DNA from: Rosellinia necatrix
Lineage: Eukaryota > Ascomycota > Sordariomycetes > Xylariales > Xylariaceae
DNA length: 64,000 nucleotides
Reading direction: 5' to 3'
Assembly (NCBI GenBank): GCA_021209875.1
Contig: JAGYVD010000008.1
Coordinates: 2,355,501-2,419,500 of the forward strand
Of the stretch, positions 11,760 through 23,386 are shown piece after piece. The translations under genes were made by a program, and so were the position numbers. The stretch's first letter is position 1; every line of letters starts with the position of its first letter. The notes below the pieces were generated by a model that saw only the letters and a list, made by a program, of their open reading frames with translations, ran no database searches and was not told where the DNA came from.

Positions 11760-13011
11760 ATGGATCTCTTCGACGACGATGTCCAAGACATGTCAGTCAC
11801 CGGGTACGTACGCCTCGCCTGGTCTATTGTAGCGCCACACTGACCCATGCCGATCAGGGACGGTGCCTGGCAAACAGTCACTCTTCTCGTCGGCCGCGAG
11901 GGCCGTGCCTTCGAAGCTCACCTCCAGCGGTTGGGCCCTTTGGTTGAGCAGCTGGACATACAGCCTGGCGATGACGTCAAAGTGCCTGACTGGGACCCCG
12001 ACGTTTTCAATTTGGTCATGAATTGGACGTACAATGATCGCCTGCCCCGGATACTAGTTTGGGACAAATATTTCGCTATTTCGTCGCAGCCTCTGCCTTT
12101 GCCGGTCTCCGTCCCGCGCCCGCCTGTCGCTCTCTTTACCCCCGCCATTGAGACTGAGGGTGACGGATCAAGATCACACTTCATGACTATCGCCACTCAT
12201 CCCCAATACAAAGAGTACTCCATCGAGGAGCTCCGGTTTCATTTCATGAAGGTGGATGAGAGAGACGAGGCGGAGCGAAGTATACTCGCCGCACAGCGGC
12301 TGGGTGATCCGTTCACCCGACGCTGCCCGAGTATTCCATCTCACGTACCCCTCGATGAAGCGGTGAAGGCCGACAAAGCGCAGATCTGTGAGTCGCTCTC
12401 TATTTTTTTTTTTTTTCTCTTCCCTCTACCCATTTCTCCCCGGATTGGCCATTTTCAATATATGGGAGATCTTCATTTCAGTTAAAAATCATATCTTCAA
12501 CAGCCTCGCATAGTACTTACAGATCCTGCCTCAAATAACATACCTAACTCTAAATTTTCTAGTGCTCCTGAAGTTAGTGATCTTCGCCGAGACATTTAAA
12601 TGGGAGGAATTGTTCAACGAAGCCATCGATGCGTTCCGGCATGGCGAAACACAGTTGCGCCGTACCTATGCGCCTACTTCTCAAACCGGCCTCTTGTTCT
12701 CGGTCCCTCAAGCAACCCCTGCAGTTCAGCGCTTTATTGTCGATTATGCGTTACATCTGGGCCGTAAACACAACTCTATGTCCCAATACCGAGACCTCAT
12801 GTTATCTCAGCCCGACATACTATCCTCCATGTTGGCCAACATGGATAAGAAGATGCCATCTGCCTCTATGCAAAACTTCGGTATCAGTCCAGATAGTGTT
12901 CTCGATACGTCTGATCCAGTCAATATCGCCTACCATTTACACAACGGCGCCTTGGTTGTGGATTGCAACTGCTTTCTGGAATCCTCCTTTGGGTCCCCTG
13001 AGATTAACTAG
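11760..13011 (+). CDS. BTB/POZ-like domain protein
   Basis: 340 residues from exons 11760-11803, 11858-12387 and 12563-13011 (introns 54 and 175 nt). The first exon is tiny (MDLFDDDVQDMSVTG) and was chosen because the downstream frame needs it and the ATG follows a good context. Residues about 20-75 resemble a divergent fungal BTB fold: VTLLVGREGRAFEAHLQ, DDVKVPDWDPDVFNLVMNWTYNDRLPR, matching the strand-helix-Y.G/D.LP pattern of fungal BTB proteins. The middle is charged and the C-terminal third is helical with no recognised domain. Fungal BTB-only proteins are usually of unknown role, some being Cul3 adaptors; the specific role is not known here. Confidence 0.72.
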
Positions 13012-14328
13012 GATATGTGGCATCTAGGGTAGTTACGGATCAATCGCGATGTTTTTGCAGCGAGACCAACGCCATATCAACCTGTACGAGACATATTTTA
13101 ACTCGTGTGCTAACGTAACGTGATTCAAACAATCCCAGCAAGAAGCTAGGATATAAACGTGCCTCCTGAGATGACCTTGTCCATAACTATATCCTTTCGT
13201 ATATCCCGTATTCTCTCCTCTACCTAATGTTACCGGTATTTTTGGCGATAAGATTGCCAGGCCGTTGCTGGATAGCAAGCGAGGTTGGGTATATGATCCT
13301 TGGCAATAGATGCACCCATATCTAGACTAACATCGAGCAAGTGGCAGGCCCATTATTCCATTCAATCCCTGCCTCTGGTGATAGCAAGCGTTACACTGTT
13401 TCGTAATCTATGAATCTCAGAAATTTGGCGCTTGATGATTTTTATGCGCCTTAATCTGATCTAAAGGACTTGCTTGGCTTTGATTCACTCTAACCCCACA
13501 AGCGTTATTTAGCGCCGTAGTTCCTGAAGCTTCCTTATCTCCAACCGTCCTACTGAGGCTTTAAAGTTTCCTAAAGATAGTATAAGCCAATTGTAAAGGA
13601 AAGTAGTCTCTGTTTTCTCCATGATGAGATTTCCGTACAATTGTTGTCTGTCGACCCATCCGTTGGTGGTGGCTAGTTACGCATGGGAATTAGGCGGGTA
13701 GAGATCTGAAAGATAGTGGCCATAGCAGGAACTAGCTTCGGCTTCACCTTTTTTGCGGCAAGTGCCTCGGCGGTTGCAGGGCTACCGCAAGTACCGCACT
13801 GTAAACTGCACCAATAATACTTGATAACTTTGCTGTACCCAGGAGCTTCTCGTAGTATAACTGTTGGTCCAGTTACTTCATTACATCATACACATATGGC
13901 AGTCGTTGATTGGTTGCCTTTGCTTTGGGTAGATGCCACTACCGTAGTTAGGGCTTGTAGAACTTTACCTTATGGCCTTCCAAATTAACTATGTCGTGCC
14001 TATTGGAAGAATCGAGAGGAAGGTGCATTCACTAATAATTGATTCGATAAGAGCCTCCCAAGCCCAACATTTCCCGCTTTAACTATTATAATAAAACTTG
14101 GATTGCGCTAGGCGCTAGGTACTCACGGCTGGTTGTCAAACTATCAACGTACTTGCACGTCTTCACTCTGGGCCTTACTGGGTACCGCCACTTTCACCCG
14201 TCAGGGCTAACACTCCATCGTCACTCTAGACCAAGAATCTACACTCATCCAAGTCTGCGTCCGCCCAGCTAGGTTTCCGATTTCGATTAGACTCGGGGAT
14301 TTGGCTACCATTGCATCGCCTTGGCAAA
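13012..14328. other. Intergenic, no supported gene
   Basis: About 1.3 kb of normal-GC DNA with no open frame having a recognisable domain and no RNA gene that I could identify. Confidence 0.5.
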
Positions 14329-15123
14329 ATGGCCGATGCCACCAAACCGGACATCCTGATCTTTTGCAATGGCACCGTGGGTGGTGGACTTAAGAAGATG
14401 AAGGAGAAGGCCAATGTCCATCAGGCTTCCTATGGCGTGCCCGGAGAGCCCTCAAGTCTTCTCCGGTACGTATTGCTAAACTTCATTTTAGTCTAGAAAA
14501 TCTTCCGTCCTCCGTGGGAATTTCGCCGCACTTGAGCCTTGCCACATATTCCAGCCCCCTTAACGAACATACTTGTGGCCATCTTCTAATCATTGATTGC
14601 GAATAGGCGATTCTCCTCGGCTCGCGCTATATGGATCGTCGATCCTGACATTACGCTACCGCAGTATCGCGAGCTCTCCCGCCAAGTGGTGGAGTACGTG
14701 AAGAATGGTGGAGGCATCGTCATCATGGGTGGTTTCTTTTCATCCTTCGTTCAGCCGGACGACATGGATCACTGGCTCAGTAGCTTATGGGGTATGCCGT
14801 GGATGATTGGTCAATATGAGAGAACGACTGTGATTTTGCAGGACTCCCATGTGGGACTAGAAGCTTCTACCCGCGCCCTCCTACCGGCATCTTATAGCTC
14901 CAATACTTTATTTCTTAAAAATGTCTCACCATTGGATTCCCTGTATGCTTCTCCCCACGGCGCAAGAAGTGAATTGATCATCTCCGGCCCTGTTCCCGTC
15001 AAGGCAGAGACGGCAGTTGCATTTGGAAAATGTGGCCAGGGTTGGTTGGGTTACACGGGCGACGTCAATAACGAGTCGGAAACCGCAGAGGTTGTGCTAG
15101 CAATGATGGGTCTATTAGATTAG
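14329..15123 (+). CDS. ThuA / class I glutamine-amidotransferase-like protein
   Basis: 217 residues from exons 14329-14465 and 14607-15123, separated by a 141-nt GT-AG intron with a phase-2 junction. The protein begins with a buried strand (DILIFCNGTVGGG) and continues with AIWIVDPD, VEYVKNGGGIVIMGGFFSSF, GMPWMIGQYERTTV and the C-terminal VAFGKCGQGWLGYTGDVN. This is the pattern of a small flavodoxin-like alpha/beta protein resembling ThuA or DJ-1/glutamine-amidotransferase-like folds. No clear Cys-His-Glu catalytic triad is visible, so enzymatic activity is uncertain. It is the last intact gene before the AT-rich desert, whose edge is about 400 bp downstream. Confidence 0.68.
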
Positions 15124-15539
15124 GAACTCCTCTAATAGGTACACAAAGAAGATGACGGTTACAAACAACGAATCATCTCATCTACCCATTATGAGGACCC
15201 CCTTTAATCTGCCACCGCTTCTATTTACTATTCGTACATGGATCGAGCGTTCCAGAGGCCCTAGATTACTTTGCGACACGCTACCATAGAGATCTTTCAT
15301 CTATTGAGCATGATCCATCGTGTGTGGAACATTGCCAAACGTGAGCAATTATTAAGCGATTATGTTGCAATATGGCCAACATCAGTGCAAGCGTGTCTGC
15401 TGACTAAAACCCGGGTCCGGCGCCACACGGGTAGGTCCTGGCCGTTAGCCGGCCGGCGCTCCGTTTTGGCCTCGGCGCCCCAGTCCCACCCCAGAGAACC
15501 GTTTTAAAAGAAGACAGAGCAGTCGACCGGCAAGATTTA
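15124..15539. other. Spacer at the edge of the AT-rich desert
   Basis: Normal-GC spacer with a short GC-rich patch around 15410-15490, after which composition collapses to AT-rich within about 50 bp. A 78-codon open frame here has no recognisable features. Confidence 0.5.
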
Positions 15540-16000
15540 ACCCCGAGTAATGTTGCTTTACTTAGTGTACACCTTTTTTAGTTCTTTCTTAGCCCCTTTT
15601 TTATTTTTTAATGTTAGCCCTGCCGGAGCTTAAAGCGCCTGGTCGAAAAAAAAACTAGCTAATAAAAAAGGGCGCTTTATACCCTTACTGTGTAAAAGAT
15701 TATACACTTGTTATTACAAGTGCACTTAGTCTATAAATACTAGTTTTTATTTTATGTTTTTTAATAAATCTTTTTTAATTTTTTAAACATAGTTTTTTTT
15801 TAAATTAAACACTTTTAATATAAGTTTATTTATAATATATATTAAAAATAGCTATTTTAAATTATTATTTAAAATGTTAAAAAAGCTGCCGGTTTGTTGC
15901 TATTTTAATATATATATAAACTAAGCTAATAATAATGCTTTATTTATTGCTTTTAATGTTTTAAAAAAATAAGATTGCATATAAAATAACAAGGTTAAAT

Positions 16001-16538
16001 TGTCATGGCCCATAGCCATGATGGCGATCTCTGATTGGCTGACTGGCCAACCGGCCAGCCGATCCCTGATTGGCTACCTGGCTAGGCAGGTACAGGTATG
16101 GAGTGGTAAATGTGGTAGGCCAGTCATGTAGTGAATGGCCAGTAGTATTATGATGGGCTATGCCTGAAGGTACACTTATCAGGGTAGCAAATAAGGTCTA
16201 TTTTCTAGCTAAGTAGCAGAAGTTATGAACAGTGTGTGCGTGGCTCGTGAGACGCAGTTTTATAAAGCTGGTCAGTTCTAGTTGTACTAGTCCAGGTTTG
16301 GTGGTTAGTTCACGAGCCATTCGGCAATTATTCGGGATAGGGGTGTATGGCAGTTTGCCCGTATCGGCCCGTGCGCCGATACTTCCTTATAGGCACTGCC
16401 CATGACAAGTATGTACAAGTAGGAATTCCGGCCGTCGGCCCTGTATATAGGTTTCTTTTTTCTTCAACCTTAGTTTTTCTTCCTAATATATAGGTATAAT
16501 TAGGCATTGCTCCAACTGCTGTTATTGCAGCCATTATA
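16001..16538. mobile_element. Solo-LTR-like element, family 1 copy a (interrupted)
   Basis: Starts TGTCATGGCCCA and ends GCAGCCATTATA (RIP-altered CATCACA end). It is flanked by the 5-bp direct repeat TAAAT (15996-16000 and 16539-16543). Without the nested insert at 16149-16407 and its duplicated 5 bp it is about 274 bp, matching the copies at 32783 (278 bp) and 33628 (270 bp), which lie in the opposite orientation. Ends resemble a solo LTR of a Ty3-like element; imperfect terminal inverted repeats leave a MITE possible. Confidence 0.82.
16149..16407. mobile_element. Nested 259-bp element inside family 1 copy a
   Basis: Absent from the two other family 1 copies at the corresponding point. 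It is flanked by the 5-bp direct repeat AGTAT (16144-16148 and 16408-16412). Its ends, TATGATGGGC and GCCCATGACA, form an imperfect inverted repeat similar to family 1 ends, so it may be a related short LTR. An internal CTCGTGA...TCACGAG inverted pair is visible around 16245-16315. Confidence 0.8.
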
Positions 16539-16599
16539 TAAATAAAAAAACTTTTTGTATATTTATTTTTTTAATTAAGATAATATAATAACTGAGATC

Positions 16600-17433
16600 G
16601 TCGTTAATAATAATCTAAAAACCGATATTAGCCATTATCCATCCAAAGGGGCCATTTACATCAGCACCGACCACGATATCTTTATATTTGGCTTCCATAG
16701 GCTAGCTCGCTGGTATCTTACCAAACACCGCTACACAGCACCCCCATGGTCGGCTGTGAGAATTTCGGATGGAGATCGCCGAGTTTGTCACAGTCACAGT
16801 GCCAAGGCCTGCGGCACATCATGTTGTTTAATATGATTGATTGCTCGTTACTGAAGGATGGATGCCATCGTACTCCCGACTGGTGAGAAATCTTATGTGT
16901 TATATTGCTGCTGTTTTATCGACTTCCTGAACGCCCCCGACGGCTTTCAACCTTGGACCCACTAGACTGAAGACAAGCGATGACTGACTCGAAGTTTTCT
17001 AGTGTCGTCGAGTGCGAAGCAATGGATTACTATAATACTTGGTATGATAGTACGATCTTCTCAGGTGTCCAGAGATTTCTTTGTGCTGTGCTGGATGAAG
17101 ACCCTTGTGAACGGCCCTGCTATGTACCTGAACATACTCGAAATGAGCGGGCGTTCGATACAAGAAGGGGAAAACTATAGAGAGATTATCTACTCGGCTC
17201 ACCATGCCTTCTCTTGTATGAGACGGGCATATTACGCAGACATGTGAAATAAAAATAGAGACCTCTAATAAAAGCCATTCCGATTGATTCTGATCCATTT
17301 TACACATTGATTTTAGCCATTCGGGTAGAAAAGTATAAGACATTACCAGGGAAAAACAACGGGCTAGAAATTGTCTTAGGTCTATAAAGAGACCATTAAA
17401 GGATGCTTTGTTTCTATAGACTCCTATGATTGC
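16600..17433. other. Normal-composition island with possible gene remnant
   Basis: About 0.8 kb of ordinary GC content inside the desert, not matching any other part of the window. Two overlapping + strand frames (16980-17180 and 17002-17247) together could be the end of a spliced gene: the second ends with MYLNILEMSGRSIQEGENY and HHAFSCMRRAYYADM. No domain is recognised and no convincing splice junction was found, so no gene is called. Confidence 0.4.
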
Positions 17434-17476
17434 TAAGCTAACCACACAGGCCACAGGCAACACCCTCACGGGCCAC
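17434..17476 (+). repeat. Left arm of 43-bp inverted repeat bounding the desert
   Basis: Begins TAAGCTAACCACACAGGCCA and reads inward. It matches the reverse complement of 36968-37010 over 43 bp with three mismatches, all transitions. Homology stops abruptly on the outer side. Both arms are flanked outside by TTGC (17430-17433 and 37011-37014). Confidence 0.85.
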
Positions 17477-18656
17477 TCCACCTAAATACAACTAATTCAA
17501 TTAAAAACTAGCTAATTAACCGATTTTAACAATAACACACCTTTAATCGGCCGTTTTAACGATAATATAATCTTATGTTTTATTTGCCGGCTTAATTAAG
17601 CTGCTATTTATAGTTTTAAAGTTAGAAACTATGTTGTAATTGCTAGCCTTATTTATATATATAACTTAACTTTTTAATTTCTGTTTAGCTTTTTATATAT
17701 TAGTTATAGCTATAAACTGTTTTTTAAGCGTTTATTTAATTATTTAATAAGCCGGTTTAACGTTTTTTAAAGCTTTTTTTTTATAAAAATTAATTTAAGT
17801 TTAAAAATTAATAATTTTTTAAGCTTATTAATTTAAAGCTTTAAAAATTTTATAAATTAATAGCTTATATAAAGCTTTAAAAGCTAAAAATATTTTAATA
17901 TTTAATTTTTAGCTTATTTTATATAGTTTTTAGCTATTAACAAGTATTATAAACAGTATTAAAACTATTTTATATAAAAAATCTAATATTAAAAGCTTTT
18001 AAATTAGCAAAAACTTTTAAAACTAACTTTTAAAACTTTTTTTGTTTTTAATATTATATATTTTAATAATAACAGCTTTAAACAGTTTTTTAAATATATT
18101 TTAGCTGTTTTTTAAACGTTTTTAATTTATTTAATATTTAAAGTTTTAAGCTTAGCTTGTTAATAATATAATAAAACGTTTTTTTTTATATTTATAATAT
18201 TAAATATTATGTTTAAAGTTTTTTATAACAGCTTTTTTAGTTTTTTTTTAACCGTAAAAAAAATACAAACGTTTAAAAGCTATAAAATATAATTATAATA
18301 AAACTTATAAAATATTAATTAAACTTTATTTATTATATAAAAATTAAAATTTATTGTTTATATATAAATTATGCCTGTTATATATTAACGCTATTTATAT
18401 ATTATTATAAAAGCTTTAAATATATAAAATAAAAATATTTTTAAATTAATTTATATTTATTTAATTATAAGTTTATTTATTAAATAAAGCTTAAAACTAT
18501 TAATTATTTTATATTTTAATGCTGTTATTTAAAAATTATTAATTTTATATGTTAACGTTTTTAAAAATTAAAAGCGGCAGAAAACTATTATTAAAAACGT
18601 TAATATATTTTAAAGCAGTAATTTTTTTTTTTTTTTTTGGTTTTTTTTGTTGCACC

Positions 18657-19096
18657 AGTCACAAATAAGAAGTCAAGGCTTCAGCAATAAGTGATGTATT
18701 GTACGAAAAATCTACAGATGAAAAAGGAAAGAGTAAGTGGGAGGAATTAGCCCACTAGAATTCTGGCTAAGTGAGAAGATTGGTATGAGGGTAGAAAGAA
18801 AGATGCCTCTATTAATTCCTCTGCTAGGTGGGGAATTCTAGTAAGTCTAGAATTAACCCCTGCAGGGGTGGCCGTGGGCCACCTGTTGCCAGCCGTAGCC
18901 TGTGCAACCTATCTAATCTAATAATACACGAGCCGTTGGCTCGATTGATATGGGCCCCTTCGGGGACTCTATCACTAAGTGTGTGGGGTGGGTCCAGTCT
19001 GTGCGCTACAGCTGGTCTGTGCGCCCCAGTTGGCAACAGGTGTACGGATACTGGTCCGTGCCACATGCCCGATTGGCCAACCAGTTATCCGTGACT
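18657..19096. mobile_element. Short island with 12-bp terminal inverted repeats, possible non-autonomous element
   Basis: 440 bp of normal GC content inside AT-rich DNA. Its ends are AGTCACAAATAA and TTATCCGTGACT, an inverted repeat with two transition mismatches. A poly-T run (about 18622-18650) precedes it. No clear target-site duplication is visible. It could be a MITE of the Fot1/pogo kind, or a poly-A-tailed element in minus orientation, but no tRNA-type promoter boxes were found. Confidence 0.4.
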
Positions 19097-19805
19097 TTTT
19101 TTAAATATTTTTTACTAGTTATTTAATATAATAACTTAATAATTATTATTAATATTTTAGCTAATATTTATTTTGTTTATATTATATATATAGTTTAATA
19201 AAATATTAGCTATTTTTTTTATATTTAAGCGGTTAAAAAAATATATATGTTAAATGGGCTTTATATGTGCAATACATGTACTGTTCACACATGAAACAGA
19301 ATACAACTTTTTGTTGTATAATGTCTTATTATGCTTAATAATTCTATTATTTAAATAACTATTATATGTATTATTATTTTAAGTTTTATATAAGAATTCT
19401 GCTAGCGTATAACCTATTAAAATAACAGCAATAATATAGCTTGTTTTATATATAAAATATATATGCTATATATATATATATAATATATATGTTATATGTT
19501 TATATAAAATATATATATATATAACAGCTATAAATAACTATAATTAATTGCTATAGTTTTAACACTAGTTTTTTTTTATTAGTTATAGTTTTTTATTTAT
19601 ATATTGTTTTTTATTTATATATAATTGCTTATATATATATAATTGCTTATTTATATATAATTGTTTTTTATATAAAGTCTTTTATTTATACGCACTTTTT
19701 AATTTATGCACGTTTTATATAGCTGCTGCTTAATATTTAAGCCTAGGCTTAAAGTTGCTAGCATGCCTTTTACTGCTTAAATATATATATAGCTTTATTT
19801 ATAGC

Positions 19806-22619
19806 TGTTAGAGTAGGCAAGGGGTGCCAGGCTTGGCACCACCAGTTGCCCCACTATAAGATTAGATAAGGTGGCCCAGGCCACCTGGGCTAGACCCACC
19901 TGGGCTAGACCCACTTAGGCTAGGCCCACCTACCTATACTAGTAGGTGGAATTTTAAGACTGCACCTAAAATTCCACTATTTTTATTACCTATATATATA
20001 TAACACTATAAATTAGACCAGCATACAGCAAAATACAGCTATTTACAGCTTTATACCCCTGACCAGACTTATTAAATTAGTGCTTTTGCAACAATCGGAC
20101 TAAAAGTACTTCTTAAAGCAGCTCTTGCAAACTATTTATTTAAATCTCGCGGTTAAAAACAGCTTTTTTGCTCTGCGGCAGTTTATACTGCGCGGCCAAA
20201 TATAAAAAAACTAATAAAATTAGCTGCAAATTACGTTATCTTATTTATTAACTAGTTAAATTTTTAACTAATTAATTAATTAATTAGAGCTTTAGATTTA
20301 TTAATTCCAGCTAGTTTTACTAATTTTATTAAATTTATTATTTTTAGCGTTTTTAGCTAGATTTATTAATTCTGGCTAATTTAATTAAGCTATTAATTCT
20401 ACCGATTTTAGCTTTAGCTAACCTAGTTTATTTAAGCTTAGTTTATTTAGCTAACTAAGCCGACTTAGCCTAGCCTAGCCTAGCTTAACCGGCCAGCCTA
20501 GCTAAATTATAGCTTTTATTAATTATTAAACAAAAACTATTTTAATAAATAATATACAGAAAAATATAAATATGCTATAAAAACGCGTTAACAGCTTAAA
20601 TAAAAAATATAATAAATTAGCTGCAGATATTACTAAATTAAAAATATTTTATATTAAGTTATAAACTATAACTAAATTTTTTAACTTAAAAATAGATGCT
20701 TTAAATATAAAACTAAGCTTTTTAAAATTAAAAATAAAATCTTTAAAGTTAACTATAAGCTTTATAAATAACCGCTTAAACTTATTAATTAGCTACATAT
20801 AAAATAGCAATAGTTTTAAAAACTAAACAAACAATTAAATTAAAACAGCTTAAGCTAACAAGTTTAAAGCTAACAACTTTACTAAAGCTAACAACTTTTT
20901 TAAAACTAACAATAATACTAGCTTAAAAATTCTATCTGTAAGGCCTCCAGCTACTAAAAATACTAGTGTTAGCTTTTTTTTTATAAATATTATAATTTCT
21001 TTAGTTAATCCAGCTATATATTATAGACCGGTTATATATTTAGTTATTAATACAGCTATATATTTTATTTATAATCTAGCTAATTAGAGCTATTTATATA
21101 ATTTAATACAGCTAGTTAACTTAGTTAATTAAGCCGATCCAGCTAATTAAATGTTTAGCTATTTTAACAATCTAGCTTATTAAAACAGTTGTTTTAATCC
21201 AGCTAATTAAACTAATTAATTTAATATAGTTAACCAGACTAGTTAATTTAATCTAGTTAATCAAGCCGATTTAATTAATTAAAGCTTTAAATATACAGCT
21301 TGTTTAAAAGTTTTAAACATAAGCTATTTTAATTTTAATTATCCCGACTTAGCAGATATTAAAATAATAACAGCTAAAAATAACGTTATTTATACAAATA
21401 TTTAGTTGTTTATAAATAAACTATAAGCTTTAATTAAAAAATAATATTTTTTTAGCTAAATTTTTAACTAAATTAATTGCTTGTTATATAGTTAAGCTTT
21501 AAAATAATAAAACAGCAAATTACTAAGTAATTAACGGCGTATTTTATATAAAGCCAGCTTAAATAAAATTATCGCGGCTTTAAAAAACCGTTTTAAAATA
21601 TAGTCCGGACGTGCTATATGTTTATTTATAATTAGCAACCTGTTTTTATATAATATAGCTAAAAACAAGCATGCAATATTTTAATTTATATAGCGCAAGT
21701 TGTAATACGCGCAAGCTAATAGAACTTTTAAAAAAAATAATTTTAATTAGCTAAAAATTATAACAACTATTTAAAACTAATAAAATAAGCTTATTTCTAA
21801 TTATATAAAAAAATTAAAAATTAAAAAAACTTTAAAAAGTTATATAAAAAAAATTAAACAAGCTTATAATAGCTTTAAATAAAAAGCTGAACGTTTTTAT
21901 AGCTTTAGCCCTAGCTCTAGCTTTAGCTGTAGCTTTAGCCCAAGCAAGCAAAAGTATTAATAGCGACTATATAAACAAAATAACTTTTAAAATACTAAAG
22001 GCTTTAATTATTTAAATAAAACTAATAGTTTTATTAGTTCTAATATATATAGCCGAAACCGCAGAAAAACTAAAGGCGGCCAGAACTACAACCGGAACAG
22101 CAGCTGCAGCCAGACCGGCAGAATTCTAGAATAAAAAAATAGCTAACTAGCATACTAGCTAAATAACGGCTTGTTTAATTTTATTGCGTTTTTATATAAA
22201 TTAGCACTTAAAAAAGCTTAAAACTAAGTTAAAAGCTTAGGACTAAGTAAAAGGCTTGGATTAGACTAATAGAATTTTAAAGAATTAATTAGCTAGCCGT
22301 TGTTAAATAGTTGCTGAAAGCAGCAACTGTTTTTTAAATGCCCGGCATTTTGTTAAAATAGGCAAGAGGTGCTAGGCTTAGCACCACTAGTTGCTCTACT
22401 GTAAGATTAGATAAAGTAGCCCAGGCCACCTGGGCTAGACCCACCTGGGCTAGACCTACTTAGGCTAGGCCCACCTACCTGTACTAGTAGGTAGAATTCT
22501 AAGACTGCACCTAAAATTCCACCATCTTTATCACCTACACATATACAACACCACAAACTAGACCAGCATACAGCAAAATACAGCTATTTACAGCTTCATA
22601 CCCCTGACCAGACTTATCA
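19806..22619 (+). mobile_element. Family 2 LTR retrotransposon, copy A
   Basis: 2814 bp with two 269-bp LTRs (19806-20074 and 22351-22619) starting TGTTA and ending CTTATCA or its RIP form. It is flanked by the perfect 5-bp duplication ATAGC (19801-19805 and 22620-22624). The internal 2.3 kb is RIP-altered; its translation is broken by stops but around 21530-22130 it resembles a gag-like protein with a Ser-rich segment and a basic Asn/Gly-rich end. No reverse transcriptase is recognisable, so it is probably non-autonomous. Confidence 0.88.
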
Positions 22620-23386
22620 ATAGCTAACTTTTTGTTCTGCTGTTCTATCTGCTTTTTTTTTTCTTTTTTTTATATATGCATATATATATATACACGTATA
22701 TATATATATATAATAGTTTTTTTTTTATATAGTATAAATGCTAACTTTTAAAAGCTGCAGCATTAATAATAATAATAATAATATCTGCTGCTGCCTCTGC
22801 CGCTGCTGCCGCCGCTTCTGCGCCGCCTGCCCGCCTCCGCTTTTATTTTGCGTCCCCTCTGATAAAAAATGTTTTATAGTTTATAAACTTTGTTTATATA
22901 AAAAAAAACAGCCGGGTAAAAATTTACTGCTTTTTTATAAAAACTTAGGCCTGTTAAGCTTTAATATAGTTTTTATATATTAATATATATAATTTTTTTT
23001 TTAAACAGATAATTATTTATATATTTTTGTTTTTTTTTTATTAATAAATTTTTATATGTAATAAAATACTAAAAATATTATTGCTGCCGCTTTTTTTTAT
23101 AATATTTTGTTTTAAATAACAGCTTTAAACGTTTTTATAAACGTTTAAACTAAGTTTATTTATTATAAAAACTATTTTTAAGCTTTTTTAATTTAAAGCT
23201 AAAAAGTTTAATACTTAAAAATATATATAAACAAACTATATAATAACTGCTGCTACAGTTAAAAAACTTTGTTTAATTTATATTATTAAATCTTTAGTTT
23301 TTAAAAAAACGCTTGTGTTTTTTATATTTAACGCTTATATAAAACACAATGTTTTAATTATAACTAAAAAAAAAAAAAAAAGTTAA

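Noticed and set aside
15271..15507. 78-codon frame at the desert edge as a gene
   Set aside because: No domain, no splice partner and it ends in a short GC-rich patch; chance frame is more likely.
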